Source: Bacillota bacterium
Lineage (GTDB): Bacteria > Bacillota > UBA4882 > UBA8346
Direction: 5' to 3'
Length of the DNA: 64,000 nt
Assembly (NCBI GenBank): GCA_023415835.1
Contig: JAEZJK010000045.1
Coordinates: 5,930 to 69,929 of the forward strand
Each line of letters starts with the position of its first letter. Position 1 is the stretch's first letter. The notes beneath the pieces were generated by a model. It did no database searches. It saw only the letters and a program-made list of their open reading frames with translations, and was not told where the DNA came from. Below are positions 41,346 to 50,842 of the stretch, in pieces. A program made the translations under genes and the position numbers.

Positions 41346-42110
41346 TTAAGGTTGAACTGTTGTTTCGCTATCAACTTCTGGTTTATTTATAGCTTTAACC
41401 GTATTATTTCTAGTAGTACCGGTAATTACCACAATATCCACCCTTCGGTTCCTTGCGCGGTTTTCTTCACTATCATTGGAAACTAAAGGATGGTATTGGC
41501 CATATCCCGCTACCGAGATTCTTTCCGGTTCAAAACCCACTCGGTTAATTAAAAATTGAGTTACATTAATCGCCCGGATAGCGGATAATTCCCAGTTGGA
41601 AGGAAATTGCGCGCTTCGGATGGGCAAGTCGCAAGTATGCCCTTCGATCCGGAGCGGATATTTCCGCTCCTTTAAAATTTTACCGACGCTCTCCAACACC
41701 GGATAGGCTTCGGAAACGATCGAAGCTGATCCGATTTTGAAAAAAAGTTTCTCTTTAAAACTTATGGTAATCCCTCTTTCGGTAATGGTAACTTCCGCTT
41801 TCCCCTCCCATTTAGTGTCTTCAACCGCTTTTTTTATCTCCTGGTACATCTGTTCAACCTGAGATGGCATTATCTGGGCGTTAAAAACCGAGGGATTGCC
41901 CGTTAAAACCCCACCGGGTCCACCAAAAGCAGTCCTAAATGAAAGTTGTAATTCCTGATATTTTTTTGAGTCAATGCTGGAAAAGGCGAATAATGCCACA
42001 AAAAAACAAAGCATTAATGTTACCATATCACCATAAGTTATGTTCCATAACGGTGCGCCAGCCGGTGGTATTTCCGGTTTCTTTTTAAGCAATTGACCTC
42101 GTCCTTTCAT
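41346..42110 (-). CDS. motB: Flagellar stator protein MotB
   Basis: The 254-residue protein has one TM helix with the proton-path aspartate region WNITYGDMVTLMLCFFVALFAF (here D in YGDMVTL), a plug region and an OmpA-like peptidoglycan-binding domain (IEGHTCDLPIRSAQFPSNWELSAIRAINV shortened as a landmark near 155-185). YGDMVTLMLCFF resembles H+-type MotB. It overlaps motA by 26 nt. Confidence 0.94.
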   Translation of the reverse strand: MKGRGQLLKKKPEIPPAGAPLWNITYGDMVTLMLCFFVALFAFSSIDSKKYQELQLSFRTAFGGPGGVLTGNPSVFNAQIMPSQVEQMYQEIKKAVEDTKWEGKAEVTITERGITISFKEKLFFKIGSASIVSEAYPVLESVGKILKERKYPLRIEGHTCDLPIRSAQFPSNWELSAIRAINVTQFLINRVGFEPERISVAGYGQYHPLVSNDSEENRARNRRVDIVVITGTTRNNTVKAINKPEVDSETTVQP

Positions 42111-42888
42111 CCCGATCTGCCCGATCTGATTTAAGACTTGACCGCTGACTCGGTGATAAGAAAGCTTTCAGCTTTTCTTCCACAATTCTGGGGTTTTCAC
42201 CAGCCTGGATTGACAGGATTCCTTCGATCATAATCTGCCGTAGAAACATTTCTTCTCCACTTCGCTTGGAGAGCTTCCCGGCAGCCGGAGTACAAACTAA
42301 ATTCGCCCAAACCGCCCCGTAAAAAGTGGTGATCAGAGCCACTCCCATTTTAGGGCCAATGGTGGCTACATCGTTAAGTGTTGCCAACATTTGAATTAAA
42401 CCGATAACAGTCCCGATCATTCCAAAACCCGGCGCTAAAGCAGCCCATGATTCAAAGAATGCTTTTGTGGATTTATGGCGTTCCTCCATAAATGATAGTT
42501 CAATTTCCAGAATGTTCCGGACCAAATCCGGATCGGTACCGTCTACAATTAATTGGATTCCCTTCTTTAAGAACGGGTCGTTTGACTGCTGGATCTCGTC
42601 TTCCAGGGCCAATAAACCCTCCCGTCTTGCTTTTCTCGCAAACTCAACAATCTCTTCAATTGCATGTTGAGTATTCAATGGTTTGGAAAAGAAGAGGTGT
42701 TTCAAAGCCCTAGCGCTTTCCTTAAAAGCGCTGAAAGGATAGTTTACCAACATCGCCATGATCGATCCGCCAAAGGTAATGTATACCGACGGCATATCCA
42801 CAAATCCCATTAATGGCCCATTGGCCGCGATCCCTGTCGCTAGTAATAAAATTCCACCGAGCAGCCCTACTATAGTTGATAATTCCAT
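42085..42888 (-). CDS. motA: Flagellar stator protein MotA
   Basis: The 267-residue protein has four TM helices with the cytoplasmic loop between TM2 and TM3, and the family block SWAALAPGFGMIGTVIGLIQML plus GPKMGVALITTFYGAVWANL. Together with MotB it forms the ion-driven torque unit. In B. subtilis motAB lie elsewhere; here the pair is inside the fla/che run between flbD and fliL. The ATG follows GAGGTGAG. Confidence 0.95.
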   Translation of the reverse strand: MELSTIVGLLGGILLLATGIAANGPLMGFVDMPSVYITFGGSIMAMLVNYPFSAFKESARALKHLFFSKPLNTQHAIEEIVEFARKARREGLLALEDEIQQSNDPFLKKGIQLIVDGTDPDLVRNILEIELSFMEERHKSTKAFFESWAALAPGFGMIGTVIGLIQMLATLNDVATIGPKMGVALITTFYGAVWANLVCTPAAGKLSKRSGEEMFLRQIMIEGILSIQAGENPRIVEEKLKAFLSPSQRSSLKSDRADRDERTRSIA

Positions 42889-42900
42889 AAAAAACTCACC

Positions 42901-43110
42901 TCAGGTAGTACCGTTATACTCGGCAAACTTGTCCCCGATCGTTTTCCGGTACTGAATTATTTTTGCTACCACTTCACCAATTGGTTCCTTCACGACCAAC
43001 CTTTTACCGGTGGTCAAAGAAAGCACCGTATCCGGAGTGGCTTCAATCGTCTCAATTAAATGCGGATTGATCCAAAGTTCCTGCCCATTTAAACGTTTGA
43101 CCATAATCAT
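42901..43110 (-). CDS. flbD: Flagellar protein FlbD/SwrD
   Basis: The 69-residue protein fits the FlbD family: VKRLNGQELWINPHLIETIEATPDT, then LTTGKRLVVKEPIGEVVAKII. The B. subtilis member SwrD increases motor torque. Position after flgE and before the stator genes agrees with that role. The ATG follows AGGAGAA. Confidence 0.9.
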   Translation of the reverse strand: MIMVKRLNGQELWINPHLIETIEATPDTVLSLTTGKRLVVKEPIGEVVAKIIQYRKTIGDKFAEYNGTT

Positions 43111-43291
43111 CTCAAATTCTCCTACGACAATTAATATATCGTCCCTTAACCGATTTTCTTTTAGCCTTGAATGTCGACTAATTGATTGAATTACAATTAA
43201 ACGTTATTAAAAACTGTATTATTAACCCCGAACCAGCGCCAAAAGTAGATCAGTCCCTAATTGTTAAATTTATGTAAAAATTATTCCTTTT

Positions 43292-43325
43292 AAACAGGGA
43301 AGGGAGGGACCTCCCTTCCCTGTTT
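43292..43325 (-). terminator. Long perfect hairpin after flgE
   Basis: AAACAGGGAAGGGAGG (43292-43307) and CCTCCCTTCCCTGTTT (43310-43325) are perfect 16-bp arms with a 2-nt centre, starting nine bases after the flgE stop. Only the TTT of the stem end supplies T residues, so it may act mainly as an mRNA stabiliser or partial terminator protecting the abundant hook message. Confidence 0.55.
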
Positions 43326-43333
43326 GGTCAAGG

Positions 43334-45256
43334 TTAACGTTTCAAATTGACCAATTCTTGAAGCATCTCATCAGTGGTGGTAATCACCCGCGAGTTTGAC
43401 TGGAAGCCGCGTTCGTTGACGATCATATCGGTAAATTCTTGGGATAAATCAACATTGGCCATTTCTAACGAGCCTGCTGCGACCTTCCCGCGGCCGTTTC
43501 TACCGGCGACCCCGATCTGGGCGGCTCCGGAGTTACTGGTCTCCGAGAAAAGCGTGTCCCCGGACCGGGATAAACCGCCCGGATTAGTGAAATTGGCCAT
43601 TGCCAATTGTCCAAGGGGCTGGTTCATTCCGTTGGAAAAGACCCCGACGATAACTCCGTTATTATCAATGGTAATGCTCTGCAGTTCTCCCATGGGATAA
43701 CCATCCTGGTAAGGCGAGGTAACCTCACTCGCCGCCACGGTCGGGTCGTAATTTTCACTGCTCGGGTCGAGCAATTTTCCGGAATATTGGGTAACATCGC
43801 TGAAGTCCGGGACAATCACTACCGGCCTGGCGCCTGTCGGAGTAAAGGAAATATTACTTCCGATGGAAGAGATCAACTCGCCGGCGGTGTTGTAAATCAA
43901 ATGCCCGTTACCGACGGTAGTTCCGGCATCGTTGGCGCAGACCCAATCCCATTCGTTGACCCCGACTTTGGTAAGGGTAGTGGTCAAAGTGTGGCCGGTT
44001 CCCAAAGAATCGAAGACCCTGGTGATAGTGACCATCGACTCAGCCTGAGTAAATGTCCCGTCATAGTTCACTTCTTTTCTTGCCACCTCTAATGTGGGAG
44101 TAGCCGTATCGGCAACGAATCCATCTAGAAAAATACTCAATCCGGTAGCAGTTTGTTCAATCTCGATAGGAAAACCTGCACTAGTGGTAAATTGAGTACC
44201 ATCCCAATTTATTGTACCGTTAAAAGTGTTAGTTCCATCGTTAATTGACCAGTCATAAATTCCGGCTGTCGGCCAAGTACCGAGAGTGTCAGCAATCGTT
44301 AAACTAACAGGGATTGTTGCCCCACTACTATCCGTAAGGTTTAAAGTCGTAGTCTGTGGGAAACCGGCGGCTGCCGCTGTATCGAACCCGGTAAATGAAT
44401 AATTTTCACTAGCTGGGGCAATAGCCACGAACCGCCCTCCATTAGCCTGGCCCATGGCTGGACACTGAACAACCGATGTACTACCGTCAGAAAAGCTAAT
44501 TGTAATACTCGGTAAAGTATTACCGGATACTGTGCCGTCATCGTTTAAAGTAATCGTCCCTGTAGCGGGAACGCCCCCGGTAACCCCAGTAGAGGAGGTG
44601 GTTACAACGTATTCATATTGATTAAATCCGGCCGGGTTCAACTCAATCTCCAAGGTACAGTTTGCGCCGGTCGGCGAAGCGACTGACAAGGCGGTGTATT
44701 CCAACAGTCCGTCCAAGTTTTTGTCAAGGTTCCCGCCATAAGAAATCTTTGTAGTGGCAATCGGGGCGATCGTCTGGCCGACCGGGATCTGAATCCTATT
44801 TAACGGCGCATTGGTATTAATATTGCCCAATCGATCCGCCAACCAACCTTGAACGACCATCCCGTTAGACGCGTTGACCAATAGGCCGTTCTCTTCCAGA
44901 TTGAAGTTTCCGGCTCTGGTATAATAATTCTGGGAGCCGTCGCTCAGGACGAAGAACCCATCGCCCTGAATGGCGCAGTCTGTCGTATTGCCGGTATTTT
45001 GGAGATTACCCTGGGTTTGTAAGATATCAATACTGGATAAGTTCATACCTAAACCAACTTGGATGGCATTGGTGCCGCCCCTGGTCCCGGTCGACGCCGA
45101 AGCGCCTCGAAGGGTCTGGTTTAAGGTGTCTTGAAAAGTGACCCGGCTGGCTTTATAACCGACCGTGTTCACGTTGGCGATATTATTGCCGATGGCGTCC
45201 ATCCGGATCTGATGGTTTTTAAGTCCGGTGACGCCGGAATACATCGAACGCATCAT
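43334..45256 (-). CDS. flgE: Flagellar hook protein FlgE
   Basis: The 640-residue protein has the flagellar rod/hook N-terminal motif (SGVTGLKNHQIRMDAIGNNIANVNTVGYK) and the C-terminal helix motif (LEMANVDLSQEFTDMIVNERGFQSNSRVI), each quoted as a landmark. It is much longer than the usual 260-450 residues owing to a Ser/Thr/Gly-rich, repetitive D2-like central region (about 150-500). It polymerises into the hook. The ATG follows AAGGAGG. Confidence 0.95.
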   Translation of the reverse strand: MMRSMYSGVTGLKNHQIRMDAIGNNIANVNTVGYKASRVTFQDTLNQTLRGASASTGTRGGTNAIQVGLGMNLSSIDILQTQGNLQNTGNTTDCAIQGDGFFVLSDGSQNYYTRAGNFNLEENGLLVNASNGMVVQGWLADRLGNINTNAPLNRIQIPVGQTIAPIATTKISYGGNLDKNLDGLLEYTALSVASPTGANCTLEIELNPAGFNQYEYVVTTSSTGVTGGVPATGTITLNDDGTVSGNTLPSITISFSDGSTSVVQCPAMGQANGGRFVAIAPASENYSFTGFDTAAAAGFPQTTTLNLTDSSGATIPVSLTIADTLGTWPTAGIYDWSINDGTNTFNGTINWDGTQFTTSAGFPIEIEQTATGLSIFLDGFVADTATPTLEVARKEVNYDGTFTQAESMVTITRVFDSLGTGHTLTTTLTKVGVNEWDWVCANDAGTTVGNGHLIYNTAGELISSIGSNISFTPTGARPVVIVPDFSDVTQYSGKLLDPSSENYDPTVAASEVTSPYQDGYPMGELQSITIDNNGVIVGVFSNGMNQPLGQLAMANFTNPGGLSRSGDTLFSETSNSGAAQIGVAGRNGRGKVAAGSLEMANVDLSQEFTDMIVNERGFQSNSRVITTTDEMLQELVNLKR

Positions 45257-45482
45257 GATTAATTGACCTCCTTCGTTTTTAAAGGCGCGAGGCGTGAGGC
45301 AAAAGTATTATCGCTACTATCACTTTCACCCGAATACCCGGCTACCTTTTTGAATAGGATTGAGCGCTCGGCCATAAAATAAAATTTTACTCTGCCTAAC
45401 AACTTTCCGCCCCATGCCTATTCTGATTACCGCCTCCATCGTTCGGCGGTTCCGAGGCTTCCTCGAATTGAGAGGTCCAGCC
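45257..45482 (-). other. Structured-looking leader region upstream of flgE
   Basis: This 226-bp gap has no gene. Its flgE-proximal part has heptamers GGCGCGA, GGCGTGA, GGCAAAA (plus-strand 45284-45304). The distal part, read on the minus strand, has several potential stems: GAGG..CCTC, CCGCC..GGCGG and GAATAGG..CCTATTC enclosing about 65 nt. It is G+C-richer than most gaps here. I recognise no known RNA family in it. Confidence 0.45.
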
Positions 45483-45878
45483 TCATTGTTTGGCAATCAC
45501 CGCGCTGTCAATATTGGTAAAGACATTGTCCTTCAAACTGCTTTCATCAACTGCGGTAATTACGGTACGATTTTTGACGCTGACCACCAATGCCAATCGA
45601 TCCATTAGGATCAATGATTCTTTGGCGCCTTTGGCCTCGGCCTTATTTACGGCTTCTTTCAGTAAGGCCATTTCCTGACTGCCTAGGGCAATCTGTCTTG
45701 ATTCAAGCCGTTTCAAAGCATGAGCCGAAAACTTAATATCCGATTGCTCCGCCAGTTGTTCCTGAAAAATATTTTCAAACCCCGAACTTTGAGCGTTCCT
45801 AACCCGTTCCGAAGTTCTGGCGGGGATCGGAGTCGCGGAGCCGATTTGTGGCGGCCTGATTATCAGCTTTTCATTCAT
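45483..45878 (-). CDS. Flagellar operon protein, TIGR02530 family
   Basis: The 131-residue protein matches the small family found between flgD and flgE in Firmicutes: IKFSAHALKRLESRQIALG, LKEAVNKAEAKGAKESLILMD and LVVSVKNRTVITAVD. Members are associated with hook assembly, but no biochemical role is established. I start at ATG 45876-45878 after GAGGAAAG; it overlaps the flgD stop by eight bases. Confidence 0.88.
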   Translation of the reverse strand: MNEKLIIRPPQIGSATPIPARTSERVRNAQSSGFENIFQEQLAEQSDIKFSAHALKRLESRQIALGSQEMALLKEAVNKAEAKGAKESLILMDRLALVVSVKNRTVITAVDESSLKDNVFTNIDSAVIAKQ

Positions 45879-46734
45879 CAACGCTTTCCTCTTTAGCAAT
45901 AATGTTCCAAATATCTTTCATTTCAAAGGAAGAGCCCATGTTTAACATGTCACTGTATTCAACTTCGACGTCCTTTCCGTCCGAATCGGTCCCAACCACC
46001 AGCTTAACAGTGGGGTTGCCGTCCCGGCCTGTCCCAATCTTGGCTCCGGTAACTGTAACTTCATAGATGCAATCGGTTTCAATACCATTTTCGTCGAAGT
46101 CCCGGACAATTATGTCCTTACCGACCAATGCCTCAGCTTTTACCAAGGTACCCTTACTGGTGACGAAACAATCCGAGGTTAATAGTTTAATGGCCTGGCT
46201 GTTGTCCGCCCCAACAAGCAGCTTCGCAGCGACAATATCCGCTATTTTCAAACTACTGACATCTCCGGAGCTGTCGTACTCCCGGATATATACGCTGTTG
46301 CCCGCCAATGCCTCCGCTTCATTCCAAAGGCCTTCAGAGTTAAGGGTGGTAGTAGCCTCCTTCAGCGCAACCTCGCGTCCGCTATCGAGCCGTAAATACA
46401 TTTCACCGCTAACACTCCTGGAAGAAATCACTTTTCCATAGACCAATTCTTGAATGCCGTCGGTAATGACTTCAGCTTTGACATAATTCCCAATCATCGA
46501 AGTCGCCTGCTGCGTTAAAGTGGCTGCCGCGACGTTTTGCATTTGCTCTAGCGAGCTAAACTGGGCCATCTGTGCGATGAACTCCTTATCATCCATTGGG
46601 TTTAACGGATCTTGGTTTTCTAGCTGAGTGATTAAAATTTTTAAAAATTCATCTTTTCCTAGCTCATCCCCGGTTTTACGGGTAGTTGTAGAGCTTTCGC
46701 TGACAGTACCGGTGTTTATTGAAGTAACTGCCAT
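45871..46734 (-). CDS. flgD: Flagellar hook scaffolding protein FlgD
   Basis: The 287-residue protein has the FlgD N-terminal block (KDEFLKILITQLENQDPLNPMDDKEFIAQMAQFSSLEQMQN as the landmark near 27-67). The rest is longer than usual and contains two similar segments (about 95-165 and 165-260), each with a VYIREYDSSGD or IIVRDFDENG-type motif, perhaps duplicated Tudor-like domains. FlgD caps the growing hook. The ATG follows AAAGGAGGTG. Confidence 0.92.
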   Translation of the reverse strand: MAVTSINTGTVSESSTTTRKTGDELGKDEFLKILITQLENQDPLNPMDDKEFIAQMAQFSSLEQMQNVAAATLTQQATSMIGNYVKAEVITDGIQELVYGKVISSRSVSGEMYLRLDSGREVALKEATTTLNSEGLWNEAEALAGNSVYIREYDSSGDVSSLKIADIVAAKLLVGADNSQAIKLLTSDCFVTSKGTLVKAEALVGKDIIVRDFDENGIETDCIYEVTVTGAKIGTGRDGNPTVKLVVGTDSDGKDVEVEYSDMLNMGSSFEMKDIWNIIAKEESVDE

Positions 46735-46756
46735 ACCTTCACCTCCTTTTTAATTA

Positions 46757-48328
46757 TCAAGCAATTAAATCGATTAAAGCGTCGGTCTGGGCCAACAGTT
46801 TCGAATCTTCGGGCGTCAAATCCAAATCCTCATCATTCGTGCCGGACTGACCTTTAAAATGACCAGAACCGCCTTGGCTATTAGTGGCTTGTTCAAAACC
46901 GCTTCCACTACCTTGATGGTTGCCAACGGATACCATAATCGCATCAACTTGCATCCCGTTATCCTGCAAGTTCCGTTTGAGTTGACCCAAGTTGCTTTCG
47001 ATAATCTCCTTCACCTGCTGCGATTCGGCGACAAACTTGGCGGTAACCACCTCATTCTCAATGGTCACTTTTAACTGAAGTTTTCCAAGATGTTCCGGTT
47101 TCAAATTGACTTCCATCTCGCTTCCCCCACTGCTAACCATCACTTTGGCATGTTCAACGATCTGGGAGAAGAGCTCTTCCCGATTCGAAGGGTTGGCTCC
47201 GGTGGAACCGGAAGCTTGAAGTTGCGAAAAACCGTTAATGGAAGGCTGCGCCGGGGTAATGTTCAATACCGGCGTTTCGGTTTTAGCTTTTGGAGCGTCA
47301 TTGACCGCCAGGTGGGTTTGGATCGCCGCTAAATCTACCTTGCCATCCTTAACAGCAGTTTTTCCATGAGTTAAAGCTTCAGCTGTAACAGCGGTTTGTT
47401 CAGAAGCCAATGCTCGATCTTCTCCAAGTTGAGCTTGGGCATTCAACTTTTGGGTCATGGAATTAGCTTCGAAGCCCAACTTATTAAGGGCTTGACTTTC
47501 AGCCTCAGCTTCCGGGCTGGCATTTTGAGCAACCTTAACCGGATTAGAAATTAGGCCTTTAGCGTTAGGCTCCTGCCCTTGATTAAAAAGCGAATCCCCT
47601 CCCGATTGGGATGGCGTTCCCGAAACCTGCGGTAAAGCTTGACTTAACTGCCCCAAGCCAGCTGCTTTGCCTTCGGATGAGCTTTCCGGATTTAAATTTA
47701 GGTTATCAGCAGCGACTACAGTTCCGGTTGGGATTTCTTTAAACTCCGCTGGGATTTCCAAGCCACCAACCGCCTGAACTCCTGCGACAGCTCCCTCCGT
47801 TAACTCCGAATTGGCCATAACCTCGGTAAGTTCGGCCATTTGAACCGCTTTCGGCTGAGTTGCGCCTCGAATTACCGCTTCGGATTGCGCAAGGTTGGCT
47901 AGTAATGTAAGTAACTCCTCTTGATTGGCTACTACCGGAGTTTCATCTGGCTGGATCGCTTCGCTTTGAGCCTCTGTCGCAACCTCCTTGCCCTCAGTAC
48001 CTGATGCTTCAAGCTGGGATGAGCCGGTTTTTTCTCCGTCAGCAACTGCTTCTTGAGTAGGTTTTGACTCTACTTTCCCCGGCCGCGGCTGGCTGGCTGA
48101 CTTGTACCTGCCTAGTTCAGATTGCCTGGCCTCAATTTCAGCCGGCTGAAATTTTTCCAGTTTATCCTGAGACTGTCTCGTTTCAAATTGGTTTTGGTTA
48201 GCGCTTTTCAAAAATTGATCAAAATTAACGCCAGTTTCAAAAGGGTTTTTCTCGGATAATAAAGGTTGTAAAAGATCCTGGGTTTGTTTAAAAGTAGCTG
48301 CTGAAGGAATAAAAGAGAGATTAGACAT
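46757..48328 (-). CDS. fliK: Flagellar hook-length control protein FliK
   Basis: The 523-residue protein has a long low-complexity N-terminal and central region rich in Q, A, E and S, and the conserved C-terminal FliK domain from about 375 (EMEVNLKPEHLGKLQLKVTIEN and VKEIIESNLGQLKRNLQDNGM). FliK measures hook length and triggers the FlhB switch. Divergence of the N-terminal part is normal for the family. The ATG follows AGGAGGTG. Confidence 0.93.
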   Translation of the reverse strand: MSNLSFIPSAATFKQTQDLLQPLLSEKNPFETGVNFDQFLKSANQNQFETRQSQDKLEKFQPAEIEARQSELGRYKSASQPRPGKVESKPTQEAVADGEKTGSSQLEASGTEGKEVATEAQSEAIQPDETPVVANQEELLTLLANLAQSEAVIRGATQPKAVQMAELTEVMANSELTEGAVAGVQAVGGLEIPAEFKEIPTGTVVAADNLNLNPESSSEGKAAGLGQLSQALPQVSGTPSQSGGDSLFNQGQEPNAKGLISNPVKVAQNASPEAEAESQALNKLGFEANSMTQKLNAQAQLGEDRALASEQTAVTAEALTHGKTAVKDGKVDLAAIQTHLAVNDAPKAKTETPVLNITPAQPSINGFSQLQASGSTGANPSNREELFSQIVEHAKVMVSSGGSEMEVNLKPEHLGKLQLKVTIENEVVTAKFVAESQQVKEIIESNLGQLKRNLQDNGMQVDAIMVSVGNHQGSGSGFEQATNSQGGSGHFKGQSGTNDEDLDLTPEDSKLLAQTDALIDLIA

Positions 48329-48456
48329 GTATTCACCTCCTTTCCTATAATTGAACGCATTTATCCCTAAGGATCCAATACGTTTAATATAGTTATCGGA
48401 AGGTTTCTACAAATCAATTAGGAGCAATGTGGCAAAACAAAAATAATTATCAGGCA

Positions 48457-49041
48457 TTAACGGCCCCGGTATTTATTCAACCGATCCTGGGTCAGCTTAG
48501 CCAAGTATTCTTCAGGCATATTCTCTAAAATTTTGGTCACTTGGCTCTTTTGAAGTTGATCGAAGATCAAGTATACGGTATCTTCGGGCAATTTTTGAAT
48601 GACCATCGCCGCTTTTTTAGGTTTCATGCTTCCCAGCGTTGCCAGATACTGCTTTAATTTAGCCTCTTCTTTGGCGAGGGCTGCCTTTTGGGTGACAGAA
48701 GCTCCCAGCGTTTCCCCGGATTTGCCGGAAACAGGGTTTTCCCGCTCCCAAGTGAATTTTTCATCTAAAAATAAATCCTTCTCTTCTTCTAATTTGGCCA
48801 GATCTTTTCGAAACTGCTCCTCGCGGGCGCGTAAACCGGCTTCCCTTTCTTCAAGAAGCTTGCTCCTTCTTTTCCCTAATTCATAGTTTTCCTGTAAATC
48901 ATTTAAGCCCGGCACAAAACTGATCCCTTGAATAAAAAGTTCTTTAACATTAATGATGCCGAGAAAATTTAAGATGCCGAAAATCAAAACAATAGCAGCA
49001 ACTATGATCAATATCTTTACTAAATTGAATATAGGGCTCAT
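48457..49041 (-). CDS. YlxF/MotE-like protein (TM plus coiled coil plus MgtE-N-like domain)
   Basis: The 194-residue protein has one N-terminal TM helix (about 8-31), a long coiled coil (to about 120), and a C-terminal domain with LGSMKPKKAAMVIQKLPEDTVYLIFDQLQKSQVTKILENM, resembling the MgtE N-terminal fold seen in YlxF and FlbB/MotE. FlbB/MotE relatives help place or guide stator parts. The ATG overlaps the fliJ stop in ATGA. Confidence 0.82.
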   Translation of the reverse strand: MSPIFNLVKILIIVAAIVLIFGILNFLGIINVKELFIQGISFVPGLNDLQENYELGKRRSKLLEEREAGLRAREEQFRKDLAKLEEEKDLFLDEKFTWERENPVSGKSGETLGASVTQKAALAKEEAKLKQYLATLGSMKPKKAAMVIQKLPEDTVYLIFDQLQKSQVTKILENMPEEYLAKLTQDRLNKYRGR

Positions 49042-49508
49042 CTTTCATGAACCTCCTGGCTTTCTACTTGATCCCTTATATAACGGTCCGTCCCCAATTC
49101 ATCGAGGAATTTAATTTCCGCGTTTAATTGCTCTGCTTTAAAGGCTTGATACGCTTTTTCTTTAAGCTTTTCTAAGATCTTCTTTTCTTTGGAAGCTTCA
49201 ATTAATCTTTGACGTTGTTCGGCGACTTCCTGGTCGCGCTCTTGGAGCTTGAGCATTGCCAAGTCCACCTGCCGATTGAGCCAAGTTAAATATAGATGGT
49301 AGTTGTTAGCTTCCTCTGGGTTAATCCGTTGTTGAAATTTTTCCCGATAAATACGGATATTAGCTTCAACCTCTTCCTGGCAACGGCATAACTCGAGCCG
49401 CGCTTCCTCCCGGCGCAATTCAGCCTCGCGCAATTCAAGCTTACGCAGATCCTCTACCCGAGTTTTTACTTTTAAGACCGTTTCCAATTTAAACTTGAAT
49501 TTTTTCAT
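49038..49508 (-). CDS. fliJ: Flagellar export chaperone/stalk protein FliJ
   Basis: The 156-residue protein is almost wholly coiled coil and opens with the FliJ signature FKFKLETVLKVKTRVEDL. FliJ links the FliI hexamer to FlhA. Its ATG overlaps the fliI stop in ATGA. Confidence 0.9.
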   Translation of the reverse strand: MKKFKFKLETVLKVKTRVEDLRKLELREAELRREEARLELCRCQEEVEANIRIYREKFQQRINPEEANNYHLYLTWLNRQVDLAMLKLQERDQEVAEQRQRLIEASKEKKILEKLKEKAYQAFKAEQLNAEIKFLDELGTDRYIRDQVESQEVHER

Positions 49509-50842
49509 GAGCGGCCTTTAAACATCTGAATTATGCGGGAGGTGGTATCGGCATAAGTTACTTTTTCGTCAATCCGTTGCCGTAAAAATTCGTTGATTAT
49601 TTGGATCATACCAATAGCCTTATCAATCTGAGGGTTGCTCCCCTGTGAGTAAGCGCCGATATTAATTAAATCCTGATTATCCCGATAAGTCGCCAACATA
49701 CTTCGAAGTTCCCCGGCCGCCCTGAGGTGTTCCTCTTTGCCCAATTCGCCTATGAGGCGGCTGACACTGGCTAAGACGTCAATGGCCGGATAATGGTTTT
49801 GATGTGCTAATTCCCGGGAAAGGACGATATGGCCGTCTAGAATGCCACGGACCGCATCCGCTATCGGCTCATTCATATCGTCGCCTTCGACTAATACTGT
49901 ATATAAACCGGTGATGCTCCCCAGATCGGAGGTGCCGGACCTTTCCAACAGGCGGGGCAGCAAGGCGAAGACCGAAGGGGTATACCCACGGGTCGTCGGC
50001 GGTTCCCCTACAGCCAACCCCACTTCCCGTTGGGCGATGGCAAACCGGGTTACCGAATCCATCATTAAAATAACATCTTTCCCTTGATCCCGAAAATATT
50101 CGGCAATAGCGGTAGCTACCATTGCCCCTTTAATCCGGACCAAAGCCGGTTGGTCGGAGGTGGCGACTACCACTACCGAACGGGCGATCCCTTCCGGCCC
50201 CAAATCACGTTCTAAAAAGTCGCGCACTTCCCGGCCCCGCTCCCCGATTAATCCGATCACATTGATGTCGGCGTCGGTATTCCGGGCGATCATCCCGAGC
50301 AGAGTGCTTTTCCCAACGCCGCTCCCGGCGAAAATCCCCACCCTTTGTCCCCGGCCACAAGTTAACAGGGAGTCAATTGCCCTAATACCCATAGATAAAG
50401 GAGTGTTAATCCGCCTTCGGGTGAGGGGATTAGGCGGAGAAGCTTGTAAAGGATAATATTCCCCGGTAAATAAGGGGCCTTTTTCATCAATCGGCCGGCC
50501 TAGGCCGTCCAATACCCGGCCTAAGAGCCCCGGCCCGATTTCTACCTGAAGCTTTTGGCCGGTAGCGATGATTTCACATCCCGGGCCGATTCCGGCAATC
50601 TCGCCAAGGGGCATTAATAAAACTCGGCCTGATTTAAAACCAACCACTTCCGCGGAGATTATTTCGGAGCGATCGTTCACTTTGATCAGGCAATGCTCGC
50701 CAAGGTTTACCGCTGGTCCGTCCGCTTCAATGGTCAATCCGACAATCTGGCTAACCCTGCCAGTCCGCCTGATTGGGTCAACCGTTTTGATGGATTTTAA
50801 GTATTTTTCAGCGCTGAATGGTTGAATTTCAACCAGGCTCAT
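49505..50842 (-). CDS. fliI: Flagellum-specific ATPase FliI
   Basis: The 445-residue protein is an F1-like ATPase with Walker A GIFAGSGVGKST (about 167-178), Walker B VILMMDSVTRFA and the family block AQREVGLAVGEPPTTRGY. FliI energises early steps of flagellar export together with FliH. It overlaps fliH by 14 nt and fliJ by 4 nt. Confidence 0.96.
   Translation of the reverse strand: MSLVEIQPFSAEKYLKSIKTVDPIRRTGRVSQIVGLTIEADGPAVNLGEHCLIKVNDRSEIISAEVVGFKSGRVLLMPLGEIAGIGPGCEIIATGQKLQVEIGPGLLGRVLDGLGRPIDEKGPLFTGEYYPLQASPPNPLTRRRINTPLSMGIRAIDSLLTCGRGQRVGIFAGSGVGKSTLLGMIARNTDADINVIGLIGERGREVRDFLERDLGPEGIARSVVVVATSDQPALVRIKGAMVATAIAEYFRDQGKDVILMMDSVTRFAIAQREVGLAVGEPPTTRGYTPSVFALLPRLLERSGTSDLGSITGLYTVLVEGDDMNEPIADAVRGILDGHIVLSRELAHQNHYPAIDVLASVSRLIGELGKEEHLRAAGELRSMLATYRDNQDLINIGAYSQGSNPQIDKAIGMIQIINEFLRQRIDEKVTYADTTSRIIQMFKGRS

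Noticed and set aside
45330..45350. c-di-GMP-I (GEMM) riboswitch suggested by GGTAGCCGGGT upstream of flgE
   Set aside because: The other required blocks, such as GCAAAGC and the tetraloop-bearing stem, are missing.
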